Below are positions 52,344-60,670 of a stretch of DNA of 64,000 nt, in pieces. A program made the translations under genes and the position numbers. Under the pieces are notes generated by a model. The model did no database searches. It was not told the origin of the DNA and saw only the letters and a list, made by a program, of their open reading frames with translations. The DNA comes from DAOTTX01 sp034437515 (GTDB taxonomy: Bacteria > Chloroflexota > Anaerolineae > Aggregatilineales > Phototrophicaceae). Where the stretch lies: the NCBI GenBank assembly GCA_034437515.1, contig DAOTTX010000104.1, positions 1 through 64,000 on the forward strand, in the 5' to 3' direction. Position 1 is the first letter of the stretch. Each line of letters begins with the position of its first letter.

Positions 52344-54044
52344 GTGAAACCATTGCCGACCGTTCATGCCGCGTTCGTCACGGAGGCGATTAAGGCAGCG
52401 CAGCAGGCCGGTGATCTACCGGAATTCGAGTTGCCGGAGATCGCTGTAAAGCCGCCCAAAAATCCTGAACAGGGTGATTATGCCTACCCTGCGATGGCGC
52501 TGGCGAAACAAGCACGCAAAAAACCGTTAGACATCGCCGAAGCGATTAAAAAGCATCTGCCGGAAGCGCCTATCGTCGAGTCGGTCGAAGTGGTGCCGCC
52601 CGGTTTCGTCAATTTTCGGCTGAGCGAAGATTGGGTGCGCGAACAAATTGATGTCATCATCGCGCTTGGTGATGACTTCGGTACGTTGGAGATGGGTAAG
52701 GGCAAACGGGCACAGGTCGAGTTCCTCAGCGCCAACCCAACCGGGCCGATTACGGTGGGACGGTCGCGGGGGGCCATCCTCGGTGATGGCACGGCGCGTG
52801 TGCTTGAGGCGGCTGGCTATGACGTCACTCGTGAGTATTACTTCAACAATGCCGGTGTGCAAATGCAGATGTTGGGCGAAAGCCTGCGCATCCGCTACTT
52901 GCAGGCACTCGGTCAAGCCGTCGAACTGAGTGAGAATCACTATCAGGGTGAATACCTCATCGACTTTGCAAAATCACTCGTCGAAGAACATGGCGATACC
53001 TTACAGACCGCGGATGTGTCGGTCTTTAAACATTACGGCGAGGCCAAGATGTTCGAGTGGATCAAGCAGACGATGGCGCGTGTGAACATCTCATTTGATG
53101 TTTTCTTCAACGAAAATACGGTCTATGAGGACGAGAGTGTTTGGCAAGTGCTACACAAGCTGGAAGAAAACGGCTACGTCTACAGCGCTACCGTGCGGGA
53201 AAGCGAAGCCGATGAGGTCAAAGCACTCAATGAGGACTTAAAGCCCGCGCAGTGGTTCCGCAGCACCCGCCTCGGCGACGACGAAGACCGCGTTGTCGTC
53301 AAAAGTGATGGCAGCCCGACCTATACCCTGCCGGATATCGCCTATCATGTGAACAAGCTCGAGCGCGGGTTTGACCTGATGGTCAACATACTCGGTGCGG
53401 ATCATTTCACACAGGCGCAGGTGGTGCGTTACGGCTTGCAGGCGCTCGATTATGATCCGTCGAACCTGCATGTGACGTTCATGCAGATGGTGCGTGCCAT
53501 CAAAGACGGCAAGCCGGCCAAGATGAGCACTCGTCGCGGTGTGTATGATACGCTCGATGATTTGATTGATATGACCAGTGCGGACGCGGTGCGTTATTTC
53601 TTACTTCAGCGTAGTCCGGATTCACAGCTTGATTTTGACATCGACCTTGCGACCAAAGAGAGCAACGAAAACCCGGTGTATTACATCCAATACGCGCATG
53701 TGCGCTGCTCTGGCATCTTCCGTGAGGCTGAGGCGCGCGGATTTAACGATGAGGGGGCGGATTTGCGCCTGCTTGGTGAGGAAGAACTCGCGTTCGTGCG
53801 TAAGGGATTGGAACTCGCCGAGGTCATCGAGATGGCGGCGCGGGAACTGACGCCGCATAAAATCGCTTACTACGCGCTCGACCTTGCCAATCTGTTTCAC
53901 CCCATGTATGACCGTGTGCGTGTGTTCGGTGAGGGGATTGACCCGGACGTGGCGAAGGCGCGGTTGCGCTTCTACCGGATGGCGCGTGTGCTGTTCTGGC
54001 GGGTGCTGACCCTCATGGGCATGTCCACGCCGGAGCGGATGTAA
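52344..54044 (+). CDS. argS: Arginine--tRNA ligase
   Basis: 566 residues from GTG (AGAGG 8 nt upstream). Add1 tRNA-binding N-domain (~1-95), then the class I core. The HIGH region reads EFLSANPTGPITVGRSRG, so the usual HVGH is TVGR with both histidines replaced. The KMSKS loop reads AKMSTRRGVYDTLDDL, as in the KMSTR branch of bacterial ArgRS. QYAHVRCSGIFR and the C-terminal anticodon-binding domain with DLANLFHPMYDRVRV are normal. No second argS is in the window, so this is presumably the functional enzyme despite the altered motif. Confidence 0.95.
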   Translation: MKPLPTVHAAFVTEAIKAAQQAGDLPEFELPEIAVKPPKNPEQGDYAYPAMALAKQARKKPLDIAEAIKKHLPEAPIVESVEVVPPGFVNFRLSEDWVREQIDVIIALGDDFGTLEMGKGKRAQVEFLSANPTGPITVGRSRGAILGDGTARVLEAAGYDVTREYYFNNAGVQMQMLGESLRIRYLQALGQAVELSENHYQGEYLIDFAKSLVEEHGDTLQTADVSVFKHYGEAKMFEWIKQTMARVNISFDVFFNENTVYEDESVWQVLHKLEENGYVYSATVRESEADEVKALNEDLKPAQWFRSTRLGDDEDRVVVKSDGSPTYTLPDIAYHVNKLERGFDLMVNILGADHFTQAQVVRYGLQALDYDPSNLHVTFMQMVRAIKDGKPAKMSTRRGVYDTLDDLIDMTSADAVRYFLLQRSPDSQLDFDIDLATKESNENPVYYIQYAHVRCSGIFREAEARGFNDEGADLRLLGEEELAFVRKGLELAEVIEMAARELTPHKIAYYALDLANLFHPMYDRVRVFGEGIDPDVAKARLRFYRMARVLFWRVLTLMGMSTPERM

Positions 54045-54061
54045 CCGCGTTCATCAGCGTG

Positions 54062-54091
54062 CAAGAGGCATGTACGATTGCATGTCTCTTG
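54062..54091 (+). terminator. Hairpin downstream of argS
   Basis: Arms CAAGAG and CTCTTG extended by GCATG/CATG around a short loop; followed by TATCATTCATC, not a strong T run. Confidence 0.4.
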
Positions 54092-54171
54092 TATCATTCA
54101 TCATCTCTGCATAATCTGATGATACAATTTTATTTAAATCTAGTTGAATAGTTACAAAGAGGATCGACTTT

Positions 54172-57075
54172 ATGACAGAAATGCACGGTTTCGAACTTAT
54201 CCGTGAGCAGGCTGTGCCGGAGATCAACAGCAAGGTACGTCTGCTGCGCCACGTAAAGACGGGCGCAGAGTTGCTCTCGGTTGAAAACGACGACGAAAAC
54301 AAATGCTTTGCGGCGACCTTCGCCACACCGCCTGACGCGAGTGATGGCATCGCCCACATCCTCGAACACAGCGTTCTGAACGGATCACGCAAGTATCCCG
54401 TGAAAGAACCGTTCGTAGAACTGCTCAAGTCTTCGATGGCATCGTTTATCAACGCCTTCACATTCGCGGATAAAACTATGTATCCGGTTGCCAGCACCAA
54501 TACTGCCGATTTTTACAATCTGATTGATGTTTATCTTGATGCGGTGTTTCACCCGCGCATCTCGCCGGAAATCTTAAAGCAGGAAGGCTGGCACTACGAA
54601 CTCGAAGATGTCAACGCACCGCTGACCTACAAGGGTGTGGTGTTCAACGAGATGAAGGGGGCGTATTCTTCGCCGGACCGTTTGCTGGGGGTGTTTTCAC
54701 AGCGGGCGCTCTTCCCTGACAATCTCTACGGCGTGGACTCCGGCGGTGACCCCGCAGTCATCCCGACGTTGACTTATGAGAAGTTCAAGCGGTTTCACGA
54801 GACTTATTATCATCCATCCAATGCGCGGATTTATTTCTGGGGCGATGATGACCCACAGGAGCGTCTGCGCGTCGTCGATGAATATTTGAGCGAATTTGAA
54901 CCGATTGAAGTTGAAACACAGATTGACCTGCATCCCCGCTTTGACGAACCACAGCGTCACGTCTTCGGGTATGACTCCGGCGATGACACCGAAAATAAAG
55001 GGATGATCTCGGTCGATTGGGCGCTGCCGGTCGAAAAAGAACGCGAACTTATCATGGCGATGAGTGTGCTGGGGCGGGTGTTGCTGGGGACGTCGTCGGC
55101 TCCGCTGCGCAAAGCGTTGACCGACTCCGGTTTAGGTGAAGACGTGATCGGCGGGTTCAGCAATGGGATGCGCCAGATGACCTTTAGCGCCGGGATGAAG
55201 GGCATCGACCCGGCGAACGCACAGCAGGTCGAGTCACTTGTAACGGACACATTGACGGCACTGGCGACTGAGGGCATCGACGAAAAGACGGTCGAAGCAG
55301 CGGTTAACACTACCGAGTTCAGCCTGCGTGAACTCAACACCGGCGGCTTCCCGCGTGGGTTGGCGCTGCTGATCGGTGTGACGTCGGATTGGCTTTACGG
55401 CATGGATCCCATCACTCCGCTGGCGTTCGAGCAGCCATTAGAAGCCCTCAAGACACGGCTTGATAACGGTGAGCATGTGCTGGAAAATCTCATCAAGACG
55501 TATTTGCTGGAAAATCCGCACCGCTCGACAACCGTGCTTCAACCCGACGAGACGGTCAAGGAAAAGCGTGAAGCTGATGAGCAAGCACGTCTCGACGCCG
55601 CCCGTGCCGCGATGGATGCTGACGATCTGGAACGCATCGTCGAGGAGACGGCGTATCTACAAAAGTTGCAAAATACCCCTGATTCATCGGAAGACCTCGA
55701 AAAAATCCCGGCGTTGGGGTTGAGTGACCTTGAAAAGAACGCTCGCACGTTGCCACTGACCGAGCTTGAGATCAACGGGGAAAAGATACTCTACCATGAT
55801 CTGCCGACCAATGGCATTTTCTATGTCGATGTTGGCTTTGACCTGAGCGGTGTGCCGCAAGATTTGCTCCCATATATGTCGTTGTTCAGCCGCGCTCTCG
55901 TAGAGATGGGCACGGAAAAAGAGGATTTCGTCAAGCTACAGCAGCGCATCGGCAGTAAGACCGGTGGCATCAGCCCAAGCCGTATGGGGACGCGGGTCTG
56001 GGACAGCGATGATTACACATTCTGGCTGTTCCTGCGGGGGAAGGCGACGACCGACCACGTTGCCGATCTCTTCGACATCATGCTTGACATCATTCGCACG
56101 GCGAACTTTGACGATAAAGAACGCTTCAAGCAGATTGTGATGCGGGCTAAGGCCGGTAAAGAAGCACAGTTGATCCCGGCGGGGCACCAGATCACGATGA
56201 CTCGGATGAAGGCCCGCTACGGGTTGGATAGCTACATCAGTGAGCTAACCGGCGGTGTGGAAAACCTGTTCTTCCTGCGTGATCTCATCAAGCGCATTGA
56301 CGATGACTGGGACACCGTTCTCGCTGCGTTGGAGTCGATCCGTAAGCATCTGCTGCATCGTGGTGGTGTACTGGTCAACGCGACGATTGAACAGGAACAC
56401 TGGAGCAGCATCGAGCCGAAGCTGGCGAACTTTATCGACGGATTGCCCGCTGGCACGCTCCAACCGCAGCAGTGGGCAGCGGCCTTCCCGCACGAAAATG
56501 AAGGGCTAACCGTCCCGGCACAGGTGAACTATGTCGGCGAGAGCGCCAACCTGTACGACCTGGGTTACACGCTGGATGGCTCCGTGCATGTGATCGTCAA
56601 GTCGCTGGCGCGTGGCTACCTGTGGAACAAGATCCGTGTGATGGGCGGGGCGTATGGTGCGCTTCTGCGCTTTGACCAGAAATCCGGTGTATTGGCGTTT
56701 GTCTCCTACCGTGATCCTAATTTGCTGGAAACGCTCAAAGCCTACGATGAAGCCGCCGACTTCTTGAAAACGTTGGAAATGAGCCAGTCGGATGTCGAGA
56801 AGGCCATTGTCGGCACGGTTGGTGATCTGGACAGCTATCAATTGCCGGATGCCAAAGGGTATACCTCGATGGTGCGCTACCTGACCAACTACAACGATGA
56901 AACCCGCCAGCAAATCCGTGATCAGGTGATGAGCACGACGCTGGAAGACTTCCGTGCCTTCGGTGACGTGCTCGCGCGGATGCGTGACGCAGCGTCCGTT
57001 GTGGTGATGGGGTCGCAGGATCACTTTGAGGCAGTCAAAGACACTCTGCCGCTCAAACTGACGAAAGTCCTCTAA
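54172..57075 (+). CDS. M16C family metallopeptidase (presequence protease/PreP-like)
   Basis: 967 residues, full length for the PreP/Cym1 branch of the pitrilysin family. Inverted zinc motif H62-I-L-E65-H66 in AHILEHSVLNGS, with the distal Glu in VFNEMKGAYSSPD; FVELLKSSMASFINAFTFADKTMYPVAS is diagnostic. The second half holds the inactive M16 domain (GIFYVDVGFDLSGVPQDLLPYMSLFSRAL). No signal peptide, so cytosolic: degradation of peptides and cleaved targeting sequences. Monocistronic; AGAGGA precedes the ATG by 8 nt. Confidence 0.95.
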   Translation: MTEMHGFELIREQAVPEINSKVRLLRHVKTGAELLSVENDDENKCFAATFATPPDASDGIAHILEHSVLNGSRKYPVKEPFVELLKSSMASFINAFTFADKTMYPVASTNTADFYNLIDVYLDAVFHPRISPEILKQEGWHYELEDVNAPLTYKGVVFNEMKGAYSSPDRLLGVFSQRALFPDNLYGVDSGGDPAVIPTLTYEKFKRFHETYYHPSNARIYFWGDDDPQERLRVVDEYLSEFEPIEVETQIDLHPRFDEPQRHVFGYDSGDDTENKGMISVDWALPVEKERELIMAMSVLGRVLLGTSSAPLRKALTDSGLGEDVIGGFSNGMRQMTFSAGMKGIDPANAQQVESLVTDTLTALATEGIDEKTVEAAVNTTEFSLRELNTGGFPRGLALLIGVTSDWLYGMDPITPLAFEQPLEALKTRLDNGEHVLENLIKTYLLENPHRSTTVLQPDETVKEKREADEQARLDAARAAMDADDLERIVEETAYLQKLQNTPDSSEDLEKIPALGLSDLEKNARTLPLTELEINGEKILYHDLPTNGIFYVDVGFDLSGVPQDLLPYMSLFSRALVEMGTEKEDFVKLQQRIGSKTGGISPSRMGTRVWDSDDYTFWLFLRGKATTDHVADLFDIMLDIIRTANFDDKERFKQIVMRAKAGKEAQLIPAGHQITMTRMKARYGLDSYISELTGGVENLFFLRDLIKRIDDDWDTVLAALESIRKHLLHRGGVLVNATIEQEHWSSIEPKLANFIDGLPAGTLQPQQWAAAFPHENEGLTVPAQVNYVGESANLYDLGYTLDGSVHVIVKSLARGYLWNKIRVMGGAYGALLRFDQKSGVLAFVSYRDPNLLETLKAYDEAADFLKTLEMSQSDVEKAIVGTVGDLDSYQLPDAKGYTSMVRYLTNYNDETRQQIRDQVMSTTLEDFRAFGDVLARMRDAASVVVMGSQDHFEAVKDTLPLKLTKVL

Positions 57076-57242
57076 CCTTGCAAACGACCGCCGAGGATAA
57101 TCTCGTTCTCGGCGGTTTCCGCGCACATCACATCGAGAAGATCATCAACGGCATTCTGGTACTCACCGTCTTCATCTGCGGTGACCGTGAAACCGAGGCA
57201 TAAACAGCACACTGGCAGAGTCCATGTAGGCCACAGACGCAT
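57072..57242 (-). CDS. Possible small antisense-end protein (56 residues)
   Basis: A frame starts at ATG 57242-57240 with an excellent GGGAGG 5 nt upstream and codes for MRLWPTWTLPVCCLCLGFTV followed by an acidic segment (TADEDGEYQNAVDDLLDV, then MCAETAENEIILGGRLQG). The codon pattern in the acidic segment looks coding. It ends with TAG overlapping the last codons of the convergent M16 peptidase gene. No family is recognised. The segment may also be a frameshifted remnant, because the upstream ~20 codons look less protein-like. Confidence 0.4.
   Translation of the reverse strand: MRLWPTWTLPVCCLCLGFTVTADEDGEYQNAVDDLLDVMCAETAENEIILGGRLQG
57087..57119 (+). terminator. Intrinsic terminator of the M16 peptidase gene
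   Basis: Perfect 9-bp arms (ACCGCCGAG / CTCGGCGGT) around a 12-nt loop, then TTT, 12 nt past the stop. Confidence 0.65.
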
Positions 57243-57284
57243 TCAAACCTCCCGTTAGAATATTATCAGAATGCGGCGATCATA

Positions 57285-57313
57285 TTACATTCAAATACGG
57301 GGCATGTTAAGAT
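57285..57313 (+). promoter_or_regulatory. Promoter directly abutting a start codon
   Basis: TTACAT (57285-57290), 17 nt, TAAGAT (57308-57313), with the kinase ATG at 57320. Transcription would begin at or next to the ATG and no Shine-Dalgarno is visible, which fits a leaderless mRNA. Confidence 0.5.
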
Positions 57314-57319
57314 AGTTTC

Positions 57320-58921
57320 ATGTTAATGTTACCCGACTACCGAGTACGCCAACGCGATTTTTTACTGGAAATTTCCCGTGCGATCACCGCTCAACTGGAC
57401 TTGAGCGATGTGTTGCGGCGGGTGCTGCACGCCTCGGTTGTGATGTTGGGCGGGCAGGTCGGCTTAATCGCGCTGCGTGCCAGCGACGACCGATTTTACA
57501 TCCGTGCTGCCTCCGGTATGCAGAATGTCAAGCTCTCACACCTGAATGGTTACTTGCATGAGCTAACCGCAATTGCCGGTGACGAGGGGATCGAAGCCGA
57601 AGCCTTCAACAAAAAACTGGCGGAGATGGCGGCGGAAATCGACACGAAGCTGCGACAATCCATCGCGCTGCCGCTGGCGTTTGCCGGCGATCCGCTGGGG
57701 ATGTTAATTATCTTCCGCAACTATCGCAGCAAAGCGACGGAGAACGACCTGCAAGTCCTCCAGAGTTTTGCAGATCAAGCGGCGATTGCCGTGCATAACG
57801 CCCAACTCTACGAGGAAATTAACCAGGAACGTCAGCGATTGGTGGCGATCCTCGAACATAATGCTGATGGCATCATGATCCTTGATTCTTGCCTGAAAAT
57901 TTTGCGCTTTAACCGGGCGCTGGAACGTCTGACCGGCTGGGAAGCACCGGAGGCTATTGGTCAGCATCAGGATAGTGTGATCGTCTGGCAGCGGTTAGAA
58001 CACGGTGATCTGCAAGATGCGATTGACGAGGGTTGGCCCTTTTCTCTGCCGGAAGTGACATCAGATGACAGCCCGCTCTATGTCGAGGGTGATCTGTTGC
58101 GGCTCGACGGTCTGACGTTGAGCATCGGCATTACTTACGCACCGATGTTCACCTCCGATGGACGGTTGGATAACATCATCGCCAATGTGCGGGATATTAC
58201 CAATTGGCGACGTGCTCAGGAAATGCAGAACACGTTCGTTTCGGTTATTTCCCATGAGCTAAAGACACCGGTGGCGATCATCAAGGGCTACGCGGCGACC
58301 CTGCGCCGCCCGGACGCCCGTTGGGACCCGGAAATCATCAATGAGAATCTTGGTGTCATTGAGGAAGAAGCTGATCGACTCAATGAACTTATTCAGAGCT
58401 TGCTGACCGCCAGCAAACTTCAGGCACAGCGCGAGATTAACTTGCAGATTGACGAAGTGAGCCTCGAACGGATAGCGATGCGCTCGGTTGACCGGCTGAG
58501 TGGGCAGAGTAACAATCACCGGGTAAAGGTCAATTTCCCGGCTGATTTCCCGACGATTTATGGGGATGAGGCGCGTCTTTTGCAGGTTTTTGATAATTTG
58601 ATCGGCAACGCGATCAAGTATTCACCCGCTGGCGGTGATATTGAGGTCGGCGGTTATTTCGACGACGTAACCGTCACGGTCTACGTGCGTGATGCTGGTG
58701 TCGGGTTATCGCCGGAAGACCGCAAGCGCGTATTTGAGCGATTTTATCGTGTTGATGGTCGCCTGAGCCGCAAAACACAGGGGACGGGCCTCGGCTTGTA
58801 TCTCTCAAAGGCGATTATCGAGATACACAGCGGCTCGATTGATGTTGATAGCAAACTTGGGCAGGGGGCAACATTTTATTTCACCCTGCCAAGACGAGAA
58901 AACGAACCGGAGAATTTATGA
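57320..58921 (+). CDS. GAF-PAS sensor histidine kinase
   Basis: 533 residues, cytosolic. GAF domain ~12-165 (RVLHASVVMLGGQVGLIALRAS... LQVLQSFADQAAIAVHNAQLYEE), PAS ~172-290 (ILEHNADGIMILDSCLKILRFNRALERLTGW). HisKA His ~311 in ISHELKTPVAIIKGY. HATPase_c has NLIGNAIKYSPAGG, DAGVGLSPEDRKRVFERFYRVD and GTGLGLYLSKAII. It is likely active. The gene ends as ATGA with the CpXC protein, so the two are made together; no response regulator is adjacent. Confidence 0.92.
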   Translation: MLMLPDYRVRQRDFLLEISRAITAQLDLSDVLRRVLHASVVMLGGQVGLIALRASDDRFYIRAASGMQNVKLSHLNGYLHELTAIAGDEGIEAEAFNKKLAEMAAEIDTKLRQSIALPLAFAGDPLGMLIIFRNYRSKATENDLQVLQSFADQAAIAVHNAQLYEEINQERQRLVAILEHNADGIMILDSCLKILRFNRALERLTGWEAPEAIGQHQDSVIVWQRLEHGDLQDAIDEGWPFSLPEVTSDDSPLYVEGDLLRLDGLTLSIGITYAPMFTSDGRLDNIIANVRDITNWRRAQEMQNTFVSVISHELKTPVAIIKGYAATLRRPDARWDPEIINENLGVIEEEADRLNELIQSLLTASKLQAQREINLQIDEVSLERIAMRSVDRLSGQSNNHRVKVNFPADFPTIYGDEARLLQVFDNLIGNAIKYSPAGGDIEVGGYFDDVTVTVYVRDAGVGLSPEDRKRVFERFYRVDGRLSRKTQGTGLGLYLSKAIIEIHSGSIDVDSKLGQGATFYFTLPRRENEPENL

Positions 58922-60462
58922 CGAAAAAACAAATTCCGATCACATGCTCGAAATGCGGCACACAATACACCACCGAAATCCGTGATGTGATTGATGTCAG
59001 CAATGACCCCGCAGCGAAACAGAAGATCATCAACGGCACCCTCAATAACAGCCAGTGCCCCAACTGTGGGGCGGTGAATAAGATCGTTACACCATTGCTT
59101 TACCATGACCCCGGTAAGGAACTGTTGATCGCTATGGTGCCAATGGAAGTCAATGCGACCAAGAATCAACAGGAGCAAATCGTCGGTGAACTGATGAATC
59201 AGCTCCCGAAGGATAACTTCAAGGGCTATATGTTCAATCCGCGCCGTGCCCTGACGATGAACGGGCTGGTCGAACAGATTTTGCAGGCTGATGGTGTCTC
59301 GCCGGATGAGGTCAAGCAGCAGCAAGCACAGGAACGCAACCACATTGAGCTTTTACAGAAGTTTTTAGAGGCGCAGAGCGAAGAGGTAATGCAGGCGCTC
59401 ATCAAAGAACATGATGCTGAAATTGACGAGCAATTTTTCCAGACGTTAGTCGGTCTGGGCCAGCGCAGCACGGAGGGTGGGCGTCCAGATGTGGCGCAGC
59501 AACTCGTCTATTTGCAATCCGCGTTGATTGAGTTATCGACTTACGGGCAGCAGCTTCAAGCGCAGCAGCAGCAGTTAATGCAGGAAGTCAACGACGCCGT
59601 AAACGAACTCGGCGCGGAAGCGCAGCACGAGGACTTCCTCGATTTGGCGCTGCAATATGCTGACTCGCCCAATCACCTGCAAACATTGGTGCGGCTGTTG
59701 CGTCCGGTCTTTGATGACAATTTCTTCCAGCAGATGAACCTCAAGATCAGCCAGCTACCTGCACAGGCGCGGGAAAAAGTCGAGACTCTGCGTGAGCGGA
59801 TGAAGACTATTCTGGCGGCACTCGACCAGCAAGCGCAGGCGAACGCGGTGAGCTTGTTACAGGCGGTCATCAACCATCCCGAACCGGAGGCGTTGCTGCG
59901 TGCGAACATCCAGGTGGTTGATCAGAACTTCGTCAATGTGTTGCAGGCCAACATCCAACATGCAGAAAGTCGCGGTGATGTGCAGACCAGCGCCCGTCTC
60001 AAAGAAATCGAAGGTATCGTTAACAATATCACCGGCGAAATGCAGGACGTGACAGTTTTTCTGCGTGAGTTGATCCAGAGTGATGAGCCGGAGGTGTTGC
60101 TGCGTGCCAACCCGGATAAGATCAACGACAACTTGCTGACGATCCTCATGTTGAACATCGAAGGGGCGCAACAAAGCGGAGAAACCGCCGTCGCACAACG
60201 CCTGAGCCAGCTTTACAACATCGTTGTGGCGATCGTGCAGGAAGATATGAAACCTGAACTTCGCTTTGTCAATGACTTGCTCACTGTTGAGGATGATGCA
60301 CAGGCAAAGACCATGCTCAACGAGCGTATCGAAGAGTTCGGTGACGAGCTGATCGAGGTGATGGATGCGGTGGAAGAGATGCTCGGTGCGCAGGGCGAAC
60401 CAGCGTTGATTAAGCGGATGAAGTTGCTCCGCCAGGAAGCGCAGAAAACGTTAGAAGCCTGA
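58918..60462 (+). CDS. CpXC domain protein with long helical C-terminus
   Basis: 514 residues. The N-terminal ~125 residues are a CpXC domain: a zinc-ribbon-like pair CSKC (res ~11-14) and CPNC (~43-46), with GTLNNSQCPNCG and PLLYHDPGKELLIAMVP typical of the family. The remaining ~390 residues are almost wholly helical and Gln/Leu/Glu-rich, with a recurrent pattern: PEALLRANIQVVDQNFVNVLQANIQHAESRGD and PEVLLRANPDKINDNLLTILMLNIEGAQQSGE are two related ~70-residue units. The start overlaps the histidine kinase stop as ATGA. CpXC function is not established; here the coupling suggests a role in the kinase's signalling. Confidence 0.8.
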   Translation: MTKKQIPITCSKCGTQYTTEIRDVIDVSNDPAAKQKIINGTLNNSQCPNCGAVNKIVTPLLYHDPGKELLIAMVPMEVNATKNQQEQIVGELMNQLPKDNFKGYMFNPRRALTMNGLVEQILQADGVSPDEVKQQQAQERNHIELLQKFLEAQSEEVMQALIKEHDAEIDEQFFQTLVGLGQRSTEGGRPDVAQQLVYLQSALIELSTYGQQLQAQQQQLMQEVNDAVNELGAEAQHEDFLDLALQYADSPNHLQTLVRLLRPVFDDNFFQQMNLKISQLPAQAREKVETLRERMKTILAALDQQAQANAVSLLQAVINHPEPEALLRANIQVVDQNFVNVLQANIQHAESRGDVQTSARLKEIEGIVNNITGEMQDVTVFLRELIQSDEPEVLLRANPDKINDNLLTILMLNIEGAQQSGETAVAQRLSQLYNIVVAIVQEDMKPELRFVNDLLTVEDDAQAKTMLNERIEEFGDELIEVMDAVEEMLGAQGEPALIKRMKLLRQEAQKTLEA

Positions 60463-60486
60463 CGGAGCTATCGTTTTAGCCCCTCC

Positions 60487-60511
60487 AAAAGCAGTCAGAT
60501 GACTGCTTTTT
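60487..60511 (+). terminator. Intrinsic terminator of the kinase-CpXC unit
   Basis: Perfect 11-bp arms (AAAAGCAGTCA and its complement) around GA, ending in TTTTT, 25 nt past the stop. Confidence 0.88.
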
Positions 60512-60670
60512 CGTTTCTATCAATATTAAAGCCAGCATACGCTTAGCCTATGCAAAGCCCAACAACACTTGTAAAATCTCGACCAATTGTGTAGTCTCTT
60601 GCCGATGATCGGTCGAGTAAATTGACACGGTCAGGCAAACAAAACAGTGAAGATTAAAGAGGTTGTAGGT

